Source: an uncultured Dehalococcoidia bacterium
GTDB lineage: Bacteria; Chloroflexota; Dehalococcoidia; Lucifugimonadales; UBA3495
Direction of reading: 5' to 3'
Assembly: GCA_958295765.1 (NCBI GenBank)
Contig: CATQHB010000002.1
Span: forward strand, 1,128,091 to 1,192,090
Length of the DNA: 64,000 nucleotides
Shown here in pieces: positions 18,399-27,127 of the stretch (position 1 is the first letter of the stretch; every line of letters begins with the position of its first letter). A program made the position numbers and the translations under genes. The notes below the pieces were generated by a model, which saw only the letters and a list, made by a program, of their open reading frames with translations, was not told the DNA's origin and ran no database searches.

Positions 18399-19064
18399 AT
18401 GTCGCTGGTTGAACAATACGCTCTCCTGCCCGATGAGATTGACCGGGAGAGCCTGAAAATGGTGCAGGCTGACCTGCCCCGGGGCTTGACGCTGAACCCC
18501 CGGGAGCATTACGTCCTCTGCCGCATTGTGCGGGCCGAGGGCGACCCGGCCATTGCCGAATCGGTCCGGTTCAGCCCCGGCGCGGTGGAGCAGGGACTGG
18601 CTGCTTTGCGGGCCGGCGCCGACGTCGTTACTGATGTTCGTATGGTGGAAATGGGTATCTCCAAAGCCCTGCTGCACCGCCGCCAGGTGGCTACCCGTTG
18701 CCGGATTGACACTCCCGAAGTGGCGGCCCGCGCCCAGCGGGAAGGCACCACCCGCTCGGTAGCCGCCGTCCGGGAGTTGGCCCCCCACCTCAACGGCGCC
18801 GTGGTGGCCGTGGGCAATGCCCCTACCGCGCTGCTGGCCCTGCTGGACTTGGTGGACGCCGGGGCGGTCTCGCCGGCGTTAATTATCGGGATGCCGGTGG
18901 GCTTCGTGGCCTGCGCCGAGTCTAAAGATGAACTGGTGCGCCGTTCCGGTTCCGTCCCGTGCATTGCTATCCTGGGCCGTCGGGGGGGCAGTTCCGCCGC
19001 CGCCGCCACCGTCAACGCCCTGCTGGAATTGGCCGGGGAACCGGCCCAACAGGAGGCCCGGTGA
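18399..19064 (+). CDS. cbiC: precorrin-8X / cobalt-precorrin-8 methylmutase
   Basis: Moves a methyl group from C-11 to C-12 of the corrin ring to give (cobalt-)hydrogenobyrinate in cobalamin biosynthesis. 221 residues, normal length. Motifs: the AGADVVTDVRMVEMGISK segment, VGNAPTALLALLDL, and IIGMPVGFVACAESKDEL, which is diagnostic of CobH/CbiC. First gene of a tightly packed corrin operon: its stop overlaps the GTG start of cbiX by four bases (GTGA). Confidence 0.93.
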   Translation: MSLVEQYALLPDEIDRESLKMVQADLPRGLTLNPREHYVLCRIVRAEGDPAIAESVRFSPGAVEQGLAALRAGADVVTDVRMVEMGISKALLHRRQVATRCRIDTPEVAARAQREGTTRSVAAVRELAPHLNGAVVAVGNAPTALLALLDLVDAGAVSPALIIGMPVGFVACAESKDELVRRSGSVPCIAILGRRGGSSAAAATVNALLELAGEPAQQEAR

Positions 19065-20041
19065 GCGAAAGCAGCCCCCTTGCCAACTCCGCTACGGCCC
19101 AATCTACTGACCACCCCGCCGGCTCTGCATGGGGAGTCATCCTGCTGGGCCACGGCAGCCAGCGCGGGGCCAGCCCCCGGGAGTGTTCCTGCGCCTGGCA
19201 ACTGCCCCCGGAGGATACGGATGCGCCGGTGGCGGTAGAATCGCCCGCCGAACTGCCGGACTGGCCCGCCTGGTGCCTCCGCTGCCCCAGCACGCCGCAG
19301 GGTTTGGGTGAAGCGGCCCGGCGCCTCCAGTTGCAACTGGAATCGGAAACCGGGTCGGAGTCGGGACGGGCGCAGGTGCTATTATCCTGCCTGGAGTTTA
19401 TCGAGCCTTTCCCCGATGCGGCAATCAGGATGTTGTCGGAGCGCGGCCTGGATAAAGTGGTAGTAATGCCCTACCTGCTGGGGCATGGCAAGCACGCCAC
19501 CATTGAAATGGACGAAATGCTGGATGAGGTGCGCGCCCAACTGCCCCAGGTGCAGCTTTACGTGGCCGACGGCTTGGGCGCCGACCCCCGGCTGGCTGCT
19601 TTGGTGGTGGAACGGATTGGCGACCTGGCCGCCGCCGCGCCGGTGCCCGGCCCCGGCCAAACCGTCGGCGTATTGCTGGTCAAGGCCGGCACCCGAACCC
19701 AGTATGATGATTGCTTATGGCTGGCTGAGCTGGGCCGGATGGTGGAAAATCGCCTGGGGTTGGGCTATGCTGTTGACGTGGCCCAGTCCCATTACGGCGA
19801 CCCGACGATGGAGTTCGCCGCCGCCCGTTTGGTGGAAGAGCGGGGCGTATCGGCGCTAATCTGCGTGCCGTACATCTTTTTTCCGGGGCTGATTCTGACC
19901 CGGAACGTTTTAGGCACGCTGAACCGGCTCCAGGAGCAGTACGCGGACGTGGTAATGACCGTCGCCCCGCCCCTGGGGGTGGATGACCGGCTGATAGCGG
20001 TAGCCGCCGACCGCATCCGGGAAGTCTGGAACCGGGTCTGA
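19061..20041 (+). CDS. cbiX: CbiX-type sirohydrochlorin cobaltochelatase with Cys-containing insert
   Basis: Inserts Co2+ into sirohydrochlorin at the start of the anaerobic cobalamin branch. The 326-residue protein has two CbiX half domains: the first with WGVILLGHGSQRGAS and VVVMPYLLGHGKHATIEMDE (metal-binding His), the second from about residue 200 with a conserved VPYIFFPGLI. After the first GHGS strand there is an unusual ~45-residue insertion carrying C42, C44, C72 and C75 (ECSCAWQ ... WCLRCPSTP), which could hold a metal or Fe-S centre. Start GTG at 19061 is preceded by AGGAGG (19051-19056); the frame is open upstream but runs inside cbiC. Confidence 0.85.
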   Translation: MSESSPLANSATAQSTDHPAGSAWGVILLGHGSQRGASPRECSCAWQLPPEDTDAPVAVESPAELPDWPAWCLRCPSTPQGLGEAARRLQLQLESETGSESGRAQVLLSCLEFIEPFPDAAIRMLSERGLDKVVVMPYLLGHGKHATIEMDEMLDEVRAQLPQVQLYVADGLGADPRLAALVVERIGDLAAAAPVPGPGQTVGVLLVKAGTRTQYDDCLWLAELGRMVENRLGLGYAVDVAQSHYGDPTMEFAAARLVEERGVSALICVPYIFFPGLILTRNVLGTLNRLQEQYADVVMTVAPPLGVDDRLIAVAADRIREVWNRV

Positions 20042-20100
20042 AACCGGCGGTGGCCTCTTAATGCCGGCCGGGATGCTGAAAATATGGGCTGGCAAGTTTA

Positions 20101-21315
20101 ATGACTGAGCGGTGGGAAATGGAAGAAAGGCCGGAAAGTGATTACAGTCGCCAGACGGTAAAGCGGCGCCAGTTGCGTACCGGCTACACCACCGGCTCCT
20201 GCGCCGCCGCCGCCGCCAAAGCCGCAACTCAGGCCCTGCTCACTGGCCGCCCGGTGGCCGAGGTTACTATTCACCTACCGGTAGGCCGGGACGCAACCTT
20301 TCCGGTTAATCGCTGTGAATGGTCTGAGGGAGGCAGCGCCGTAACCTGCGCCGTTATCAAGGACGGCGGCGATGACCCGGACGTTACTCACGGGGCTGAA
20401 ATCTGCGCCACCGTCCAGCGGGACCCGGATGCCGCCGGCGGCCAGGTTCGCAATGTTCGCATCATTGGCGGGCCGGGGGTAGGCACGGTAACCCGCCCCG
20501 GCACCGGCATTACGGTGGGCGAGCCGGCAGTTACCCGCGTCCCGCGCCGGATGATAACCGACTCGGTAGCCGAGGCGGCGGCGGCCGGGGATGACTCCGG
20601 TTTCACCGTGCAGGTTTCGGTGCCCGGCGGCGCGGAAATCGCGGAAAAAACTACCAACTCCCGCCTGGGCGTCCTCGGCGGCATATCCATCCTGGGCAGC
20701 ACCGGCGTAGTCCAGCCCTTTTCCACCGCCGCCTGGCGGGCCAGCGTCCACCTGGCGATTGACGTGGCGGCCACCAACGACCTGTCCCACCTGGTTCTGT
20801 CCACCGGCACCCGCAGCGAGGAGTATGCCCGGCAGTGCTTGGACTTGCCGGATATGGCCTACATTGAGGCGGGGATTTTCAGCGGGCCGGCCTTGAAACG
20901 CTGCGTGATGCGCAAGGTGGGCCGCGCCGCCCACGTGGGCATGGTGGGCAAGCTGTCCAAGATGGCGATGGGCTACTTTGTTACCCACGTAGCCGGCAAT
21001 CAGGTGGATACCGGGTTTCTGGCGGAGTTGGCGGCGCAATGCGGGGCCTCCGAGGAAGTGCAGGCGGAAATGCGCCAGGCCAGCAGCGCCCGCCACTTTC
21101 AGGAGATTGCCCAGGCCAACGGGCTGCTCTCCGTCTTTCCCCTGATGTGCCGGATGGTCTGCGACGAAAGCCGCAAGCTGTTGGGGGAGGACGCCGACGC
21201 CCTGATTGTGGACGTTCTCTGTTTTGACTTTGACGGAACGCTGTTGGGCCACGCCTCCACCGCGACGGAGGGCGTCCCCCTGGTGGCCGGTTCCGGGCTG
21301 GCCGGGAATGGTTAA
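20101..21315 (+). CDS. cbiD: cobalt-precorrin-5B C1-methyltransferase
   Basis: Methylates C-1 of cobalt-precorrin-5B using SAM; marks the anaerobic route. 404 residues. Motifs are RTGYTTGSCAAAAAKAA at the N-terminus, IGGPGVGTVTRPGTGI, NSRLGVLGGISILGSTGVV and a VGKLSKMAMGYFVTH segment. The start at 20101 has only a weak ribosome site, with an ATG at 20119 as an alternative; about 20-30 residues precede the conserved core. The C-terminal ~35 residues (after ADALIVDVLCFDFDG) look like a lineage-specific extension. It overlaps cbiT by 8 bases. Confidence 0.93.
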   Translation: MTERWEMEERPESDYSRQTVKRRQLRTGYTTGSCAAAAAKAATQALLTGRPVAEVTIHLPVGRDATFPVNRCEWSEGGSAVTCAVIKDGGDDPDVTHGAEICATVQRDPDAAGGQVRNVRIIGGPGVGTVTRPGTGITVGEPAVTRVPRRMITDSVAEAAAAGDDSGFTVQVSVPGGAEIAEKTTNSRLGVLGGISILGSTGVVQPFSTAAWRASVHLAIDVAATNDLSHLVLSTGTRSEEYARQCLDLPDMAYIEAGIFSGPALKRCVMRKVGRAAHVGMVGKLSKMAMGYFVTHVAGNQVDTGFLAELAAQCGASEEVQAEMRQASSARHFQEIAQANGLLSVFPLMCRMVCDESRKLLGEDADALIVDVLCFDFDGTLLGHASTATEGVPLVAGSGLAGNG

Positions 21316-21982
21316 GCCGGTGGCGGCGTCCGCGCCGGCAATTGCCCCGGCCGGTGGGGCCGAACCTGCCGGCCGTCCCTGGGGCCTGAGTGATGACGCC
21401 TTTGCCCAACGGCGTCCCTTGCGGGGACAGATTACCAAGCGGGAAGTCCGGGCGGTCAGTCTCTACTCTTTGGGCTTGCGGCCCGACAGCATCGTTTGGG
21501 ACATTGGCGCCGGCACCGGCTCCCTGTCCGTTGAGGCGGCGGTTATCGCCCACCGGGGCGTGGTGTACGCCATAGAGAGAGAGCAGGAACGGGATGACGG
21601 CGGGTTGACCCGGCTGGAACGCAACGTAGCCGCCTACAGTCCGGGCAACGTGCGGATTATCCCCGGCACGGCCCCGGAAGTATTGCCCGGCCTGCCTGAC
21701 CCGGATTCCGTCTTTGTCGGGGGCAGCGGCGGCAAGCTGGCCGACATTCTGGAGGCCGCCGCCGGCCGGTTGAACCCCGAAGGCCGGATTGTAGTGAATC
21801 TGGCGGCGCTGGAACGGACTAACGAAACCCGGCAACGGCTCCGGGGCTGGGGTTTCCACGCCGATATTACCCTGGTCAACGCCGCCCGCAGCCGGGAAAT
21901 GGGAGATGGCACCGTGCGGCTGGAAGCGCTGAACCCGGTATTCGTCGTAACCGCCTGGCGCGCGGCTACCCCGGAGGACTGA
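21308..21982 (+). CDS. cbiT: cobalt-precorrin-6B C15-methyltransferase (decarboxylating), CbiT
   Basis: SAM-dependent enzyme that methylates C-15 and decarboxylates the C-12 acetate side chain. 224 residues. The start of the core reads WGLSDDAFAQRRPLRGQITKREVRA, typical for CbiT, followed by the SAM motif WDIGAGTGSLSVEAA, then YAIEREQE, and VFVGGSGGKLADILEAA. A separate CbiE domain (C5-methyltransferase), often fused ahead of CbiT, is absent. Start ATG at 21308 overlaps the cbiD stop; the frame extends upstream into cbiD with unrelated sequence. Confidence 0.92.
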   Translation: MVKPVAASAPAIAPAGGAEPAGRPWGLSDDAFAQRRPLRGQITKREVRAVSLYSLGLRPDSIVWDIGAGTGSLSVEAAVIAHRGVVYAIEREQERDDGGLTRLERNVAAYSPGNVRIIPGTAPEVLPGLPDPDSVFVGGSGGKLADILEAAAGRLNPEGRIVVNLAALERTNETRQRLRGWGFHADITLVNAARSREMGDGTVRLEALNPVFVVTAWRAATPED

Positions 21983-21986
21983 TTTA

Positions 21987-22718
21987 ATGAGCAGTGGAAC
22001 CCCTACACCTAACGCCGATTACGGCTGCCTGTACGGAGTGGGCGTCGGCCCCGGCGACCCGGAACTGGTTACTATCAAGGCCCGGCGGGTGCTGCAAAGC
22101 GTCCCCATCATTTGCGTACCCCAGTCCGATACCAGCCAGGACAGCTTTGCCCTGTCCATTGTGCGGGAGTTTATCGACACCGACCGGCAGGAAATCCTGC
22201 GGTTCGGTTTCCCCACCGATGACGCGGAGGCCGCCGCCGAGGTTTGGGAGACGGCGGCGGAAACTTTGGCCGGCCGGTTGAAAGAGGGCCAGGACGTGGC
22301 CTTTATCACCGAGGGCGACCCCATGCTGTTCAGCACCTTTTCCTACGTGCTGGAGAGTATCCGGGCCAACTATCCGGAGATTGCCGTAGAGATTATCCCC
22401 GGCGTTTCCTCGGTGATGGCGGCGGCGGCCCGGGCCAGTGTTCCCCTGGTTACTCACGGCCAGCGGCTGGCAATCCTGCCGGCGGTGTACGGCATTGACG
22501 ACCTGCGGGAGGCCATCGCCAACTACGACACTATCGTCCTGATGAAGGTAAACCGGGTGCTGCTGGATGCCCTGGCTAACCTGGAAAGCCTGGGGCTGGC
22601 CGGCAAGGGCATCTACGTGCGCCGGGCCACCACCGACCGGGAACGGGTGGTACAGGACTTGCAGCAGCTTACCGAGGAAGACCTGGATTACTTCTCCCTA
22701 CTCATTATCAAAAGGTGA
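21987..22718 (+). CDS. cbiL: precorrin-2 / cobalt-factor II C20-methyltransferase
   Basis: Tetrapyrrole methylase that adds the C-20 methyl group. 243 residues: the N-terminal GVGVGPGDPELVTIKA loop, the central FITEGDPMLFSTFSYVLE motif (typical of CobI/CbiL), IIPGVSSVMAAAA, and VLMKVNRV near the end. It starts 4 bp after cbiT and ends 4 bp before cbiF, so all three are one transcript. Confidence 0.93.
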   Translation: MSSGTPTPNADYGCLYGVGVGPGDPELVTIKARRVLQSVPIICVPQSDTSQDSFALSIVREFIDTDRQEILRFGFPTDDAEAAAEVWETAAETLAGRLKEGQDVAFITEGDPMLFSTFSYVLESIRANYPEIAVEIIPGVSSVMAAAARASVPLVTHGQRLAILPAVYGIDDLREAIANYDTIVLMKVNRVLLDALANLESLGLAGKGIYVRRATTDRERVVQDLQQLTEEDLDYFSLLIIKR

Positions 22719-22722
22719 AAAG

Positions 22723-23571
22723 ATGGCGCAAGGCAAAGTTTACTTCATCGGGGGCGGCCCCGGCGACCCGGAACTCCTGACCCTCAAGGCCAAGCGGCTT
22801 ATCGAGTCCGCCGACGTGGTCATTTACGCCGATTCCCTGGTGCATCCGGCCATAGTTGAGTTCGCCAAGCCCGGCGCCGAGGTACACGGCAGCAAGGAAT
22901 TGAACCTGGATGAGATTATGGAGTTGACCTTGCAGGCGGTGGCCGAGGGCAGGACGGTGGCCCGGATCCAGAGCGGCGACCCGTCGATTTACGGCGCGAT
23001 GCTGGAGCAGATGCGGGTGCTGGAAAGCGCGGGGGTGGACTACGAGATTATCCCCGGCGTCAGCGCCGCCTTTGCCGCCGCCGCCAAGCTGAAGGTCGAA
23101 CTTACCGTCCCGGACGTTTCCCAAACGGTGATAATGACCCGCGCCCAGGGCCGCATTGCAATGCCCCCCAAGGAGCAGTTGCAGGACTTGGCGGCTCACG
23201 GCTGCACCCTGATTATTTTCCTGGGCATCACCCGTATGCCCCGCATTGTCCGGGAATTGAAAGCCGCCGGTTACCCTGAGGATACGCCAGCCGCCATTGC
23301 CTACCGGGTGGGTTGGGAGGACGAACAGATAATCCGGGGAACCCTGGCCGACATCGCCGACAAAGTGCGGGACGCCAAAATCACCCGCCAAGCCCTGGTT
23401 CTGGTGGGCCGGGCGGTGGACCCGGCCCTGCGCGACCCGGACTTGGCCGAGGCCGCCGAAGTCGCCACCTCCCACCTTTACTCCGGCAGCTACACCCACC
23501 TGTTCCGCCGCTCCCGGGAACGGGCCGGGGCGGGCGCCGGCAACAGTGCCGGCAGCGCCGATGCTGGGTAA
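22723..23571 (+). CDS. cbiF: precorrin-4 / cobalt-precorrin-4 C11-methyltransferase
   Basis: Tetrapyrrole methylase adding the C-11 methyl group. 282 residues: YFIGGGPGDPELLTLKAKRL, YADSLVHP (the Y-A-x-S-L motif is characteristic of CobM/CbiF), ARIQSGDPSIYGAMLEQM, EIIPGVSAAFAAAA and VPDVSQTVIMTRAQGR. The frame is open far upstream within cbiL, but the ATG at 22723, with AGGTGA at 22713-22718, gives the family N-terminus. About 25 Ala/Gly-rich residues at the C-terminus are unusual. Last gene of the first corrin block. Confidence 0.93.
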   Translation: MAQGKVYFIGGGPGDPELLTLKAKRLIESADVVIYADSLVHPAIVEFAKPGAEVHGSKELNLDEIMELTLQAVAEGRTVARIQSGDPSIYGAMLEQMRVLESAGVDYEIIPGVSAAFAAAAKLKVELTVPDVSQTVIMTRAQGRIAMPPKEQLQDLAAHGCTLIIFLGITRMPRIVRELKAAGYPEDTPAAIAYRVGWEDEQIIRGTLADIADKVRDAKITRQALVLVGRAVDPALRDPDLAEAAEVATSHLYSGSYTHLFRRSRERAGAGAGNSAGSADAG

Positions 23572-23599
23572 CTTTGACCGGGGAGTCAAGGGGTGAGCC

Positions 23600-23693
23600 A
23601 AGTCGAGTTGCCTACTCTCCCGCTCATCCTGAGCTTGTCGAAGGATGAAACGTCGGATAGGGAAGGGTGGTTCGACAAGCTCACCATGAGCGA
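23600..23693. repeat. dispersed repeat, family 3 (CATCCTGAGCTTGTCGAAGG type), copy 1
   Basis: A segment starting AAGTCGAGTTGCCTACTCTC, then GCTCATCCTGAGCTTGTCG, ending GGTTCGACAAGCTCACCATG. The outer arms are imperfect inverted repeats around TTCGACAAGCTCA. A second full-length copy starts at 29969 and partial copies occur near 28500 and in 35121-35628. It fills most of the 241-bp gap between cbiF and cbiG. Confidence 0.8.
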
Positions 23694-23812
23694 ACATTGT
23701 TACCCCTATGAGCGGATTTTGTTCCGGTGAACTGACATTGTTCTGGTGGGCGGATTTTGTGCTTTGCGCGGGCTTTGCGCGTACCCTGATCGGTGAGCAG
23801 AGGTAGAGGTTA

Positions 23813-25000
23813 ATGGCGTTTGTGCCTTTGGAAACCGGTCAGGAAACCGGCATCGTAGCCATCTCTCGACCTGGGGCTGCTTTGGCCCGTACCCTGGCCG
23901 GCGCCCTGGCCGGGGGTAGTGTTCTGTACTTGGAACGCCGCTTGCTGGGCGCGGCCGGCGCGGTTCCGCCGGATGGTGATGCTGCCCCGGACAATGCCGC
24001 CGCCTTTGACCTGCCCCTCCGTCCCGTGCTGGCGCAGTTGTTTGAGCGGCACCGGCGGCTGGTGCTGTTTATGCCGGTGGGCGCGGCGGTGCGCCTGCTG
24101 GCCCCCTGCTTGCAGCACAAGCATAATGACCCGGCGGTGGTCTGCGTGGATGACGCCGGACGCTTTGCGGTCAGCCTGCTGTCCGGCCACGTCGGGGGTG
24201 CTGATGCCCTGGCCGGGGAAGTGGCCGGCATTTTAGGCGCGACGCCGGTAATCACCTCGGCCTCGCACGTGATGGATACCCTGGCGGTGGACTTGCTGGG
24301 CCGGCAGTTCGGCTGGCGCATTGAGGCGTCCGCAGAGACGATAACCCGGGTCAGCGCGGCGGTGGTCAACGGCGCGCCGGTGGGCATCTGTCAAGAGGCG
24401 GGAGAACCGGACTGGTGGCCGCCGGATAAACCCCTGCCCGGCAACCTGACGCGGTATCCCTCTATATCGGCCCTGGCCCAATCCGCCGCCGTCGCCGCCC
24501 TGGTGATAACCGACCGGCTGCTGTCCGGTGCCGGCGAATCAGGCGCCGAACCGGACTCCCTGAATGGTAAGCGGATGATTATTTACCGCCCCCGCAGCTT
24601 GGTCGTGGGCATGGGCTGTCGCCGGGGTGTCCCCCGGGAAGAATTGGAAAAGCTGCTGACCGGCGTTTTCCGGCAGCACAATCTTGCAATGTCCAGCCTG
24701 GCTTGCATTGCTACGGCGGAGTTGAAGCAGGACGAACCGGGCCTCTTGGAGTTAGCCGAGCAGTACGCCGTACCGGTGCATTGCTACTCGGCAGAGGAAC
24801 TGAACGGCGTCTTTGCGGCGGAAACTACTGCCGCCGGTGGGCCAACCCGGTCGGCGGTGGCGCACCGCCTGCTGGGGATTTGGGGCGTATCCGAACCGGC
24901 GGCGCTGCTGGCCTCGGGCAGCCCGGAATTGCTGGTAACCCGGCAGAAAACCGACCGGGCCACGGTGGCGGTGGCCCGGATGGCTTACCCGGGACGGTGA
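23813..25000 (+). CDS. cbiG: cobalt-precorrin-5A hydrolase CbiG
   Basis: Opens the delta-lactone of cobalt-precorrin-5A, releasing acetaldehyde; only present in the anaerobic route. 395 residues in three parts: an N-terminal domain with LVLFMPVGAAVRLLAPCL, the central VCVDDAGRFAVSLLSGHVGGADALA (diagnostic LSGHxGGA), and the C-terminal domain with LVVGMGCRRGVPREELEKLL and VARMAYPGR. ATG at 23813; ribosome site GCAGAGGTAGAGG upstream. The short repeat-filled gap from cbiF suggests it may still be on the same transcript. Confidence 0.93.
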   Translation: MAFVPLETGQETGIVAISRPGAALARTLAGALAGGSVLYLERRLLGAAGAVPPDGDAAPDNAAAFDLPLRPVLAQLFERHRRLVLFMPVGAAVRLLAPCLQHKHNDPAVVCVDDAGRFAVSLLSGHVGGADALAGEVAGILGATPVITSASHVMDTLAVDLLGRQFGWRIEASAETITRVSAAVVNGAPVGICQEAGEPDWWPPDKPLPGNLTRYPSISALAQSAAVAALVITDRLLSGAGESGAEPDSLNGKRMIIYRPRSLVVGMGCRRGVPREELEKLLTGVFRQHNLAMSSLACIATAELKQDEPGLLELAEQYAVPVHCYSAEELNGVFAAETTAAGGPTRSAVAHRLLGIWGVSEPAALLASGSPELLVTRQKTDRATVAVARMAYPGR

Positions 25001-25137
25001 GATTCAGACATGGATGGACAGGATATACAGGATTATTTTTTTGTATTGCGGGTTTCTAATTCTTAATTGACAATCCCTGATTTTCAGTAATCCGGTACAT
25101 TCTGCGACCCCGGTGAGTTGCATTTGAGGAAAAGGCA

Positions 25138-25911
25138 ATGAGTAACAGCGACGGCGGCAAACTTTTTCTGGTTGGCCTGGGGCCGGGCGACCCGGCGTTG
25201 CTGACGCCCGGCGCCGCCGATGCCCTGGCCCGGTGCGACGCGGTGGTGGGCTTTCGGGGTTATCTGGAGTCTATTGCCCCTTTGATTCAGGGGAAAGACC
25301 TGGTTTCGATGGAGTTGGGCCAGGAATTGGAGCGGGCGCAGCGGGCCGTTGACCTGGCCTATGCCGGCAAGTCGGTGGCGGTAGTATCCTCCGGGGATGC
25401 CGGCGTGTACGGCATGGCCGGCCCGGTATTCCGCATCCTGACCGACCGGGGCTGGGACGGCGCGGCGCCGCCGGTGATTACCCTGCCCGGCGTGTCGGCC
25501 CTGCAAGCGGCGGCGGCCCTGCTGGGTTCCCCGCTAATGCAGGACTTTTGCGCCATCAGCCTCAGCGACCTGCTCACGCCCTGGGCGGCCATCCGGCGGC
25601 GGCTGGAAGCAGCGGCCCTGGGCGATTTCGTAGTGGCCCTCTACAATCCCCGCAGCCGGCGGCGGGACTGGCAGTTGCTGGAAGCCCGCCGTATCCTGTC
25701 GGAGCAGCGTTCCGGGGAAACCCCGGTGGGCCTGGTGCGGGAAGCCTGGCGGCCCGACCAGAAAGTTACCATAACCAACCTGCAAGAACTGGAAAGCCGC
25801 TGCTCGGAAGTGGATATGTTCACCACCGTAATAATCGGCAACTCCACCACCTACGTTCACGGCGGGCGCATAGTTACGCCCAGGGGGTATGAGGAAAAGG
25901 GGCGGGGGTGA
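25138..25911 (+). CDS. cbiH: precorrin-3B / cobalt-factor III C17-methyltransferase
   Basis: Catalyses C-17 methylation with ring contraction. 257 residues: FLVGLGPGDPALLTPGA, VVGFRGYLE, VAVVSSGDAGVYGMAGPVF, ITLPGVSALQAAAALLG, FCAISLSDLLTPW and VALYNPRSRRRDWQL (the YNPxS motif is specific to CobJ/CbiH). ATG with GAGGAAAAGG upstream. The 137-bp gap before it contains a fragment of the GGATGGACAGGATATACAGG repeat (25011-25032) and an AT-rich stretch with TTGACA at 25067, so it may have its own promoter. Confidence 0.93.
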   Translation: MSNSDGGKLFLVGLGPGDPALLTPGAADALARCDAVVGFRGYLESIAPLIQGKDLVSMELGQELERAQRAVDLAYAGKSVAVVSSGDAGVYGMAGPVFRILTDRGWDGAAPPVITLPGVSALQAAAALLGSPLMQDFCAISLSDLLTPWAAIRRRLEAAALGDFVVALYNPRSRRRDWQLLEARRILSEQRSGETPVGLVREAWRPDQKVTITNLQELESRCSEVDMFTTVIIGNSTTYVHGGRIVTPRGYEEKGRG

Positions 25912-25927
25912 TGGCGGTGGTGGGGTT

Positions 25928-25956
25928 TTGGGGCAAGTATTCAAGGGGAGTATAAT
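25928..25956 (+). promoter_or_regulatory. candidate sigma-70 promoter
   Basis: TTGGGG (25928-25933), 17-base spacer, perfect TATAAT (25951-25956). It lies after cbiH and would read through family-1 copy 3 toward the aldolase gene at 26338. The 426-bp gap otherwise holds only the repeat. Confidence 0.45.
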
Positions 25957-26133
25957 GTTATTCAACTTGAGACGTAGGCCCGGCGGCACTGAAATCTGCG
26001 TATGAGCTTGGAAGGTAATGACCGTATAGAAAGGCAGCAGGCCGCCCGGCGAATAATGGCTAACCCAACCGGGTACTACGTCAATACAGCTAGATTCAGA
26101 GTATTCTCAAGGTGCGTTGGTATAGTAGCTGGG

Positions 26134-26251
26134 GTAGGGGCGGGTTTGTAACCCGCCCTGCGTTCAACGGCAAACACCGTCCAGCAAACAGGTCTGCCAT
26201 AGTTGCCTATTCCTGCGCCCAAGCCAGGGCGGGTTATAAACCCGCCCCTAC
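26134..26251. repeat. MITE-like palindromic element, family 1, copy 3
   Basis: 118 bp with ends GTAGGGGCGGGTTTGTAACC and GGTTATAAACCCGCCCCTAC. The interior begins GCGTTCAACGGCAA, shared with copy 1. The right flank (GGAGCCGG..CGGG.AAGGAACACCAGCA) resembles the 56-bp repeat next to copy 1. Confidence 0.88.
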
Positions 26252-26337
26252 AATTCACTGGAGCCGGGCCGGGCAAGGAACACCAGCACGAGTCGAGTAA
26301 TGAACTAGGACAGCAGTATCAGATAAGAGGAACTGAA

Positions 26338-27093
26338 ATGCCACCAATCAGAACCAACCGCGTCAAGGAAAAACTTGCCAATGGTGAGGCAACCGTTACC
26401 ATTTCCGGGGTGCTCAGCAGCGAGATGATTGACTTTCTGGGGCCGCTGGGCTTTGACGGCGTGTGGCTGGAGTGCGAACACGGCGGCGTTACCTGGGAGC
26501 AGTTGGGGGATATGACCCGCGCCTGCGACCTGTGGGGCGTTACGCCGATTACCCGGGTCAACGCCAACGAGCCGTGGCTGATTACCCGCACCCTGGACCG
26601 GGGGTCTATGGGCATCGTTACGCCCCATGTCAATACCCGGGCCGATGCGGAAAAGGCGATGCAGTCGGCCAAGTATGCCCCCTTAGGCTACCGGGGAATG
26701 TTCGGGGGCCGCCAATCCTACGGCGTCGCCGACTACTTCCCGGCGGCCAACGACCAGAGCATGGTGATTGTCCTGCTGGAGGAGGCCGAGGCCCTGCAAA
26801 ACCTGGACGAAATCCTGCGGGTGGACGACATTGACGTATTCTTTGTGGCCCCCACGGACCTGGCCCAGACCATGGGACACCTGGGCAACCCCGGCCATCC
26901 TGAAGTGCAGGCGGCCATCGATGCGGCCATCGCCCGGATTGTGGCCTCGGGCCGAACCGCCGGCACCCTGGTCAACGACGGCAACGTGGCCGGCTACCTG
27001 GAAAAGGGCGTAACCTTCCTGATGACTTCCTTCAACGCCTGGCTGGCCCGCGCCTCCGCCGACTTCCTGGGCCAGGTATCCGGCAAGGCGTAA
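26338..27093 (+). CDS. HpcH/HpaI-family class II pyruvate aldolase
   Basis: A 251-residue (beta/alpha)8 enzyme of the HpaI/HpcH aldolase family, metal-dependent enzymes that split or form 4-hydroxy-2-oxo acids to pyruvate and an aldehyde. Seen: FDGVWLECEHGG (metal-site Glu and catalytic His region), PITRVNANEPWLITRTLDRG (R-V-N), MGIVTPHVNTRADAEKAM and YAPLGYRGMFGGR; a second metal-ligand acidic stretch is VLLEEAEAL. True substrate not deducible. ATG at 26338 has AAGAGG seven bases upstream; the frame extends to 26203 through repeat DNA and that part is excluded. No pathway partners nearby. Confidence 0.88.
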   Translation: MPPIRTNRVKEKLANGEATVTISGVLSSEMIDFLGPLGFDGVWLECEHGGVTWEQLGDMTRACDLWGVTPITRVNANEPWLITRTLDRGSMGIVTPHVNTRADAEKAMQSAKYAPLGYRGMFGGRQSYGVADYFPAANDQSMVIVLLEEAEALQNLDEILRVDDIDVFFVAPTDLAQTMGHLGNPGHPEVQAAIDAAIARIVASGRTAGTLVNDGNVAGYLEKGVTFLMTSFNAWLARASADFLGQVSGKA

Positions 27094-27095
27094 AA

Positions 27096-27118
27096 CCGGG
27101 GTCATCCCCTCACCCCGG
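27096..27118. terminator. hairpin between convergent genes, possible bidirectional terminator
   Basis: CCGGGGT (27096-27102) and ACCCCGG (27112-27118) form a perfect seven-base stem with a nine-base loop, directly after the aldolase stop and facing the end of the minus-strand MFS gene. AAAA precedes it, which gives a U-run for the minus-strand transcript. Confidence 0.5.
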
Positions 27119-27127
27119 CCCTTTCCC

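Noticed and set aside
26203-26337. N-terminal extension of the HpcH/HpaI aldolase
   Set aside because: Runs through the end of a MITE-like repeat; the ATG at 26338 has a proper ribosome site and family-like start.
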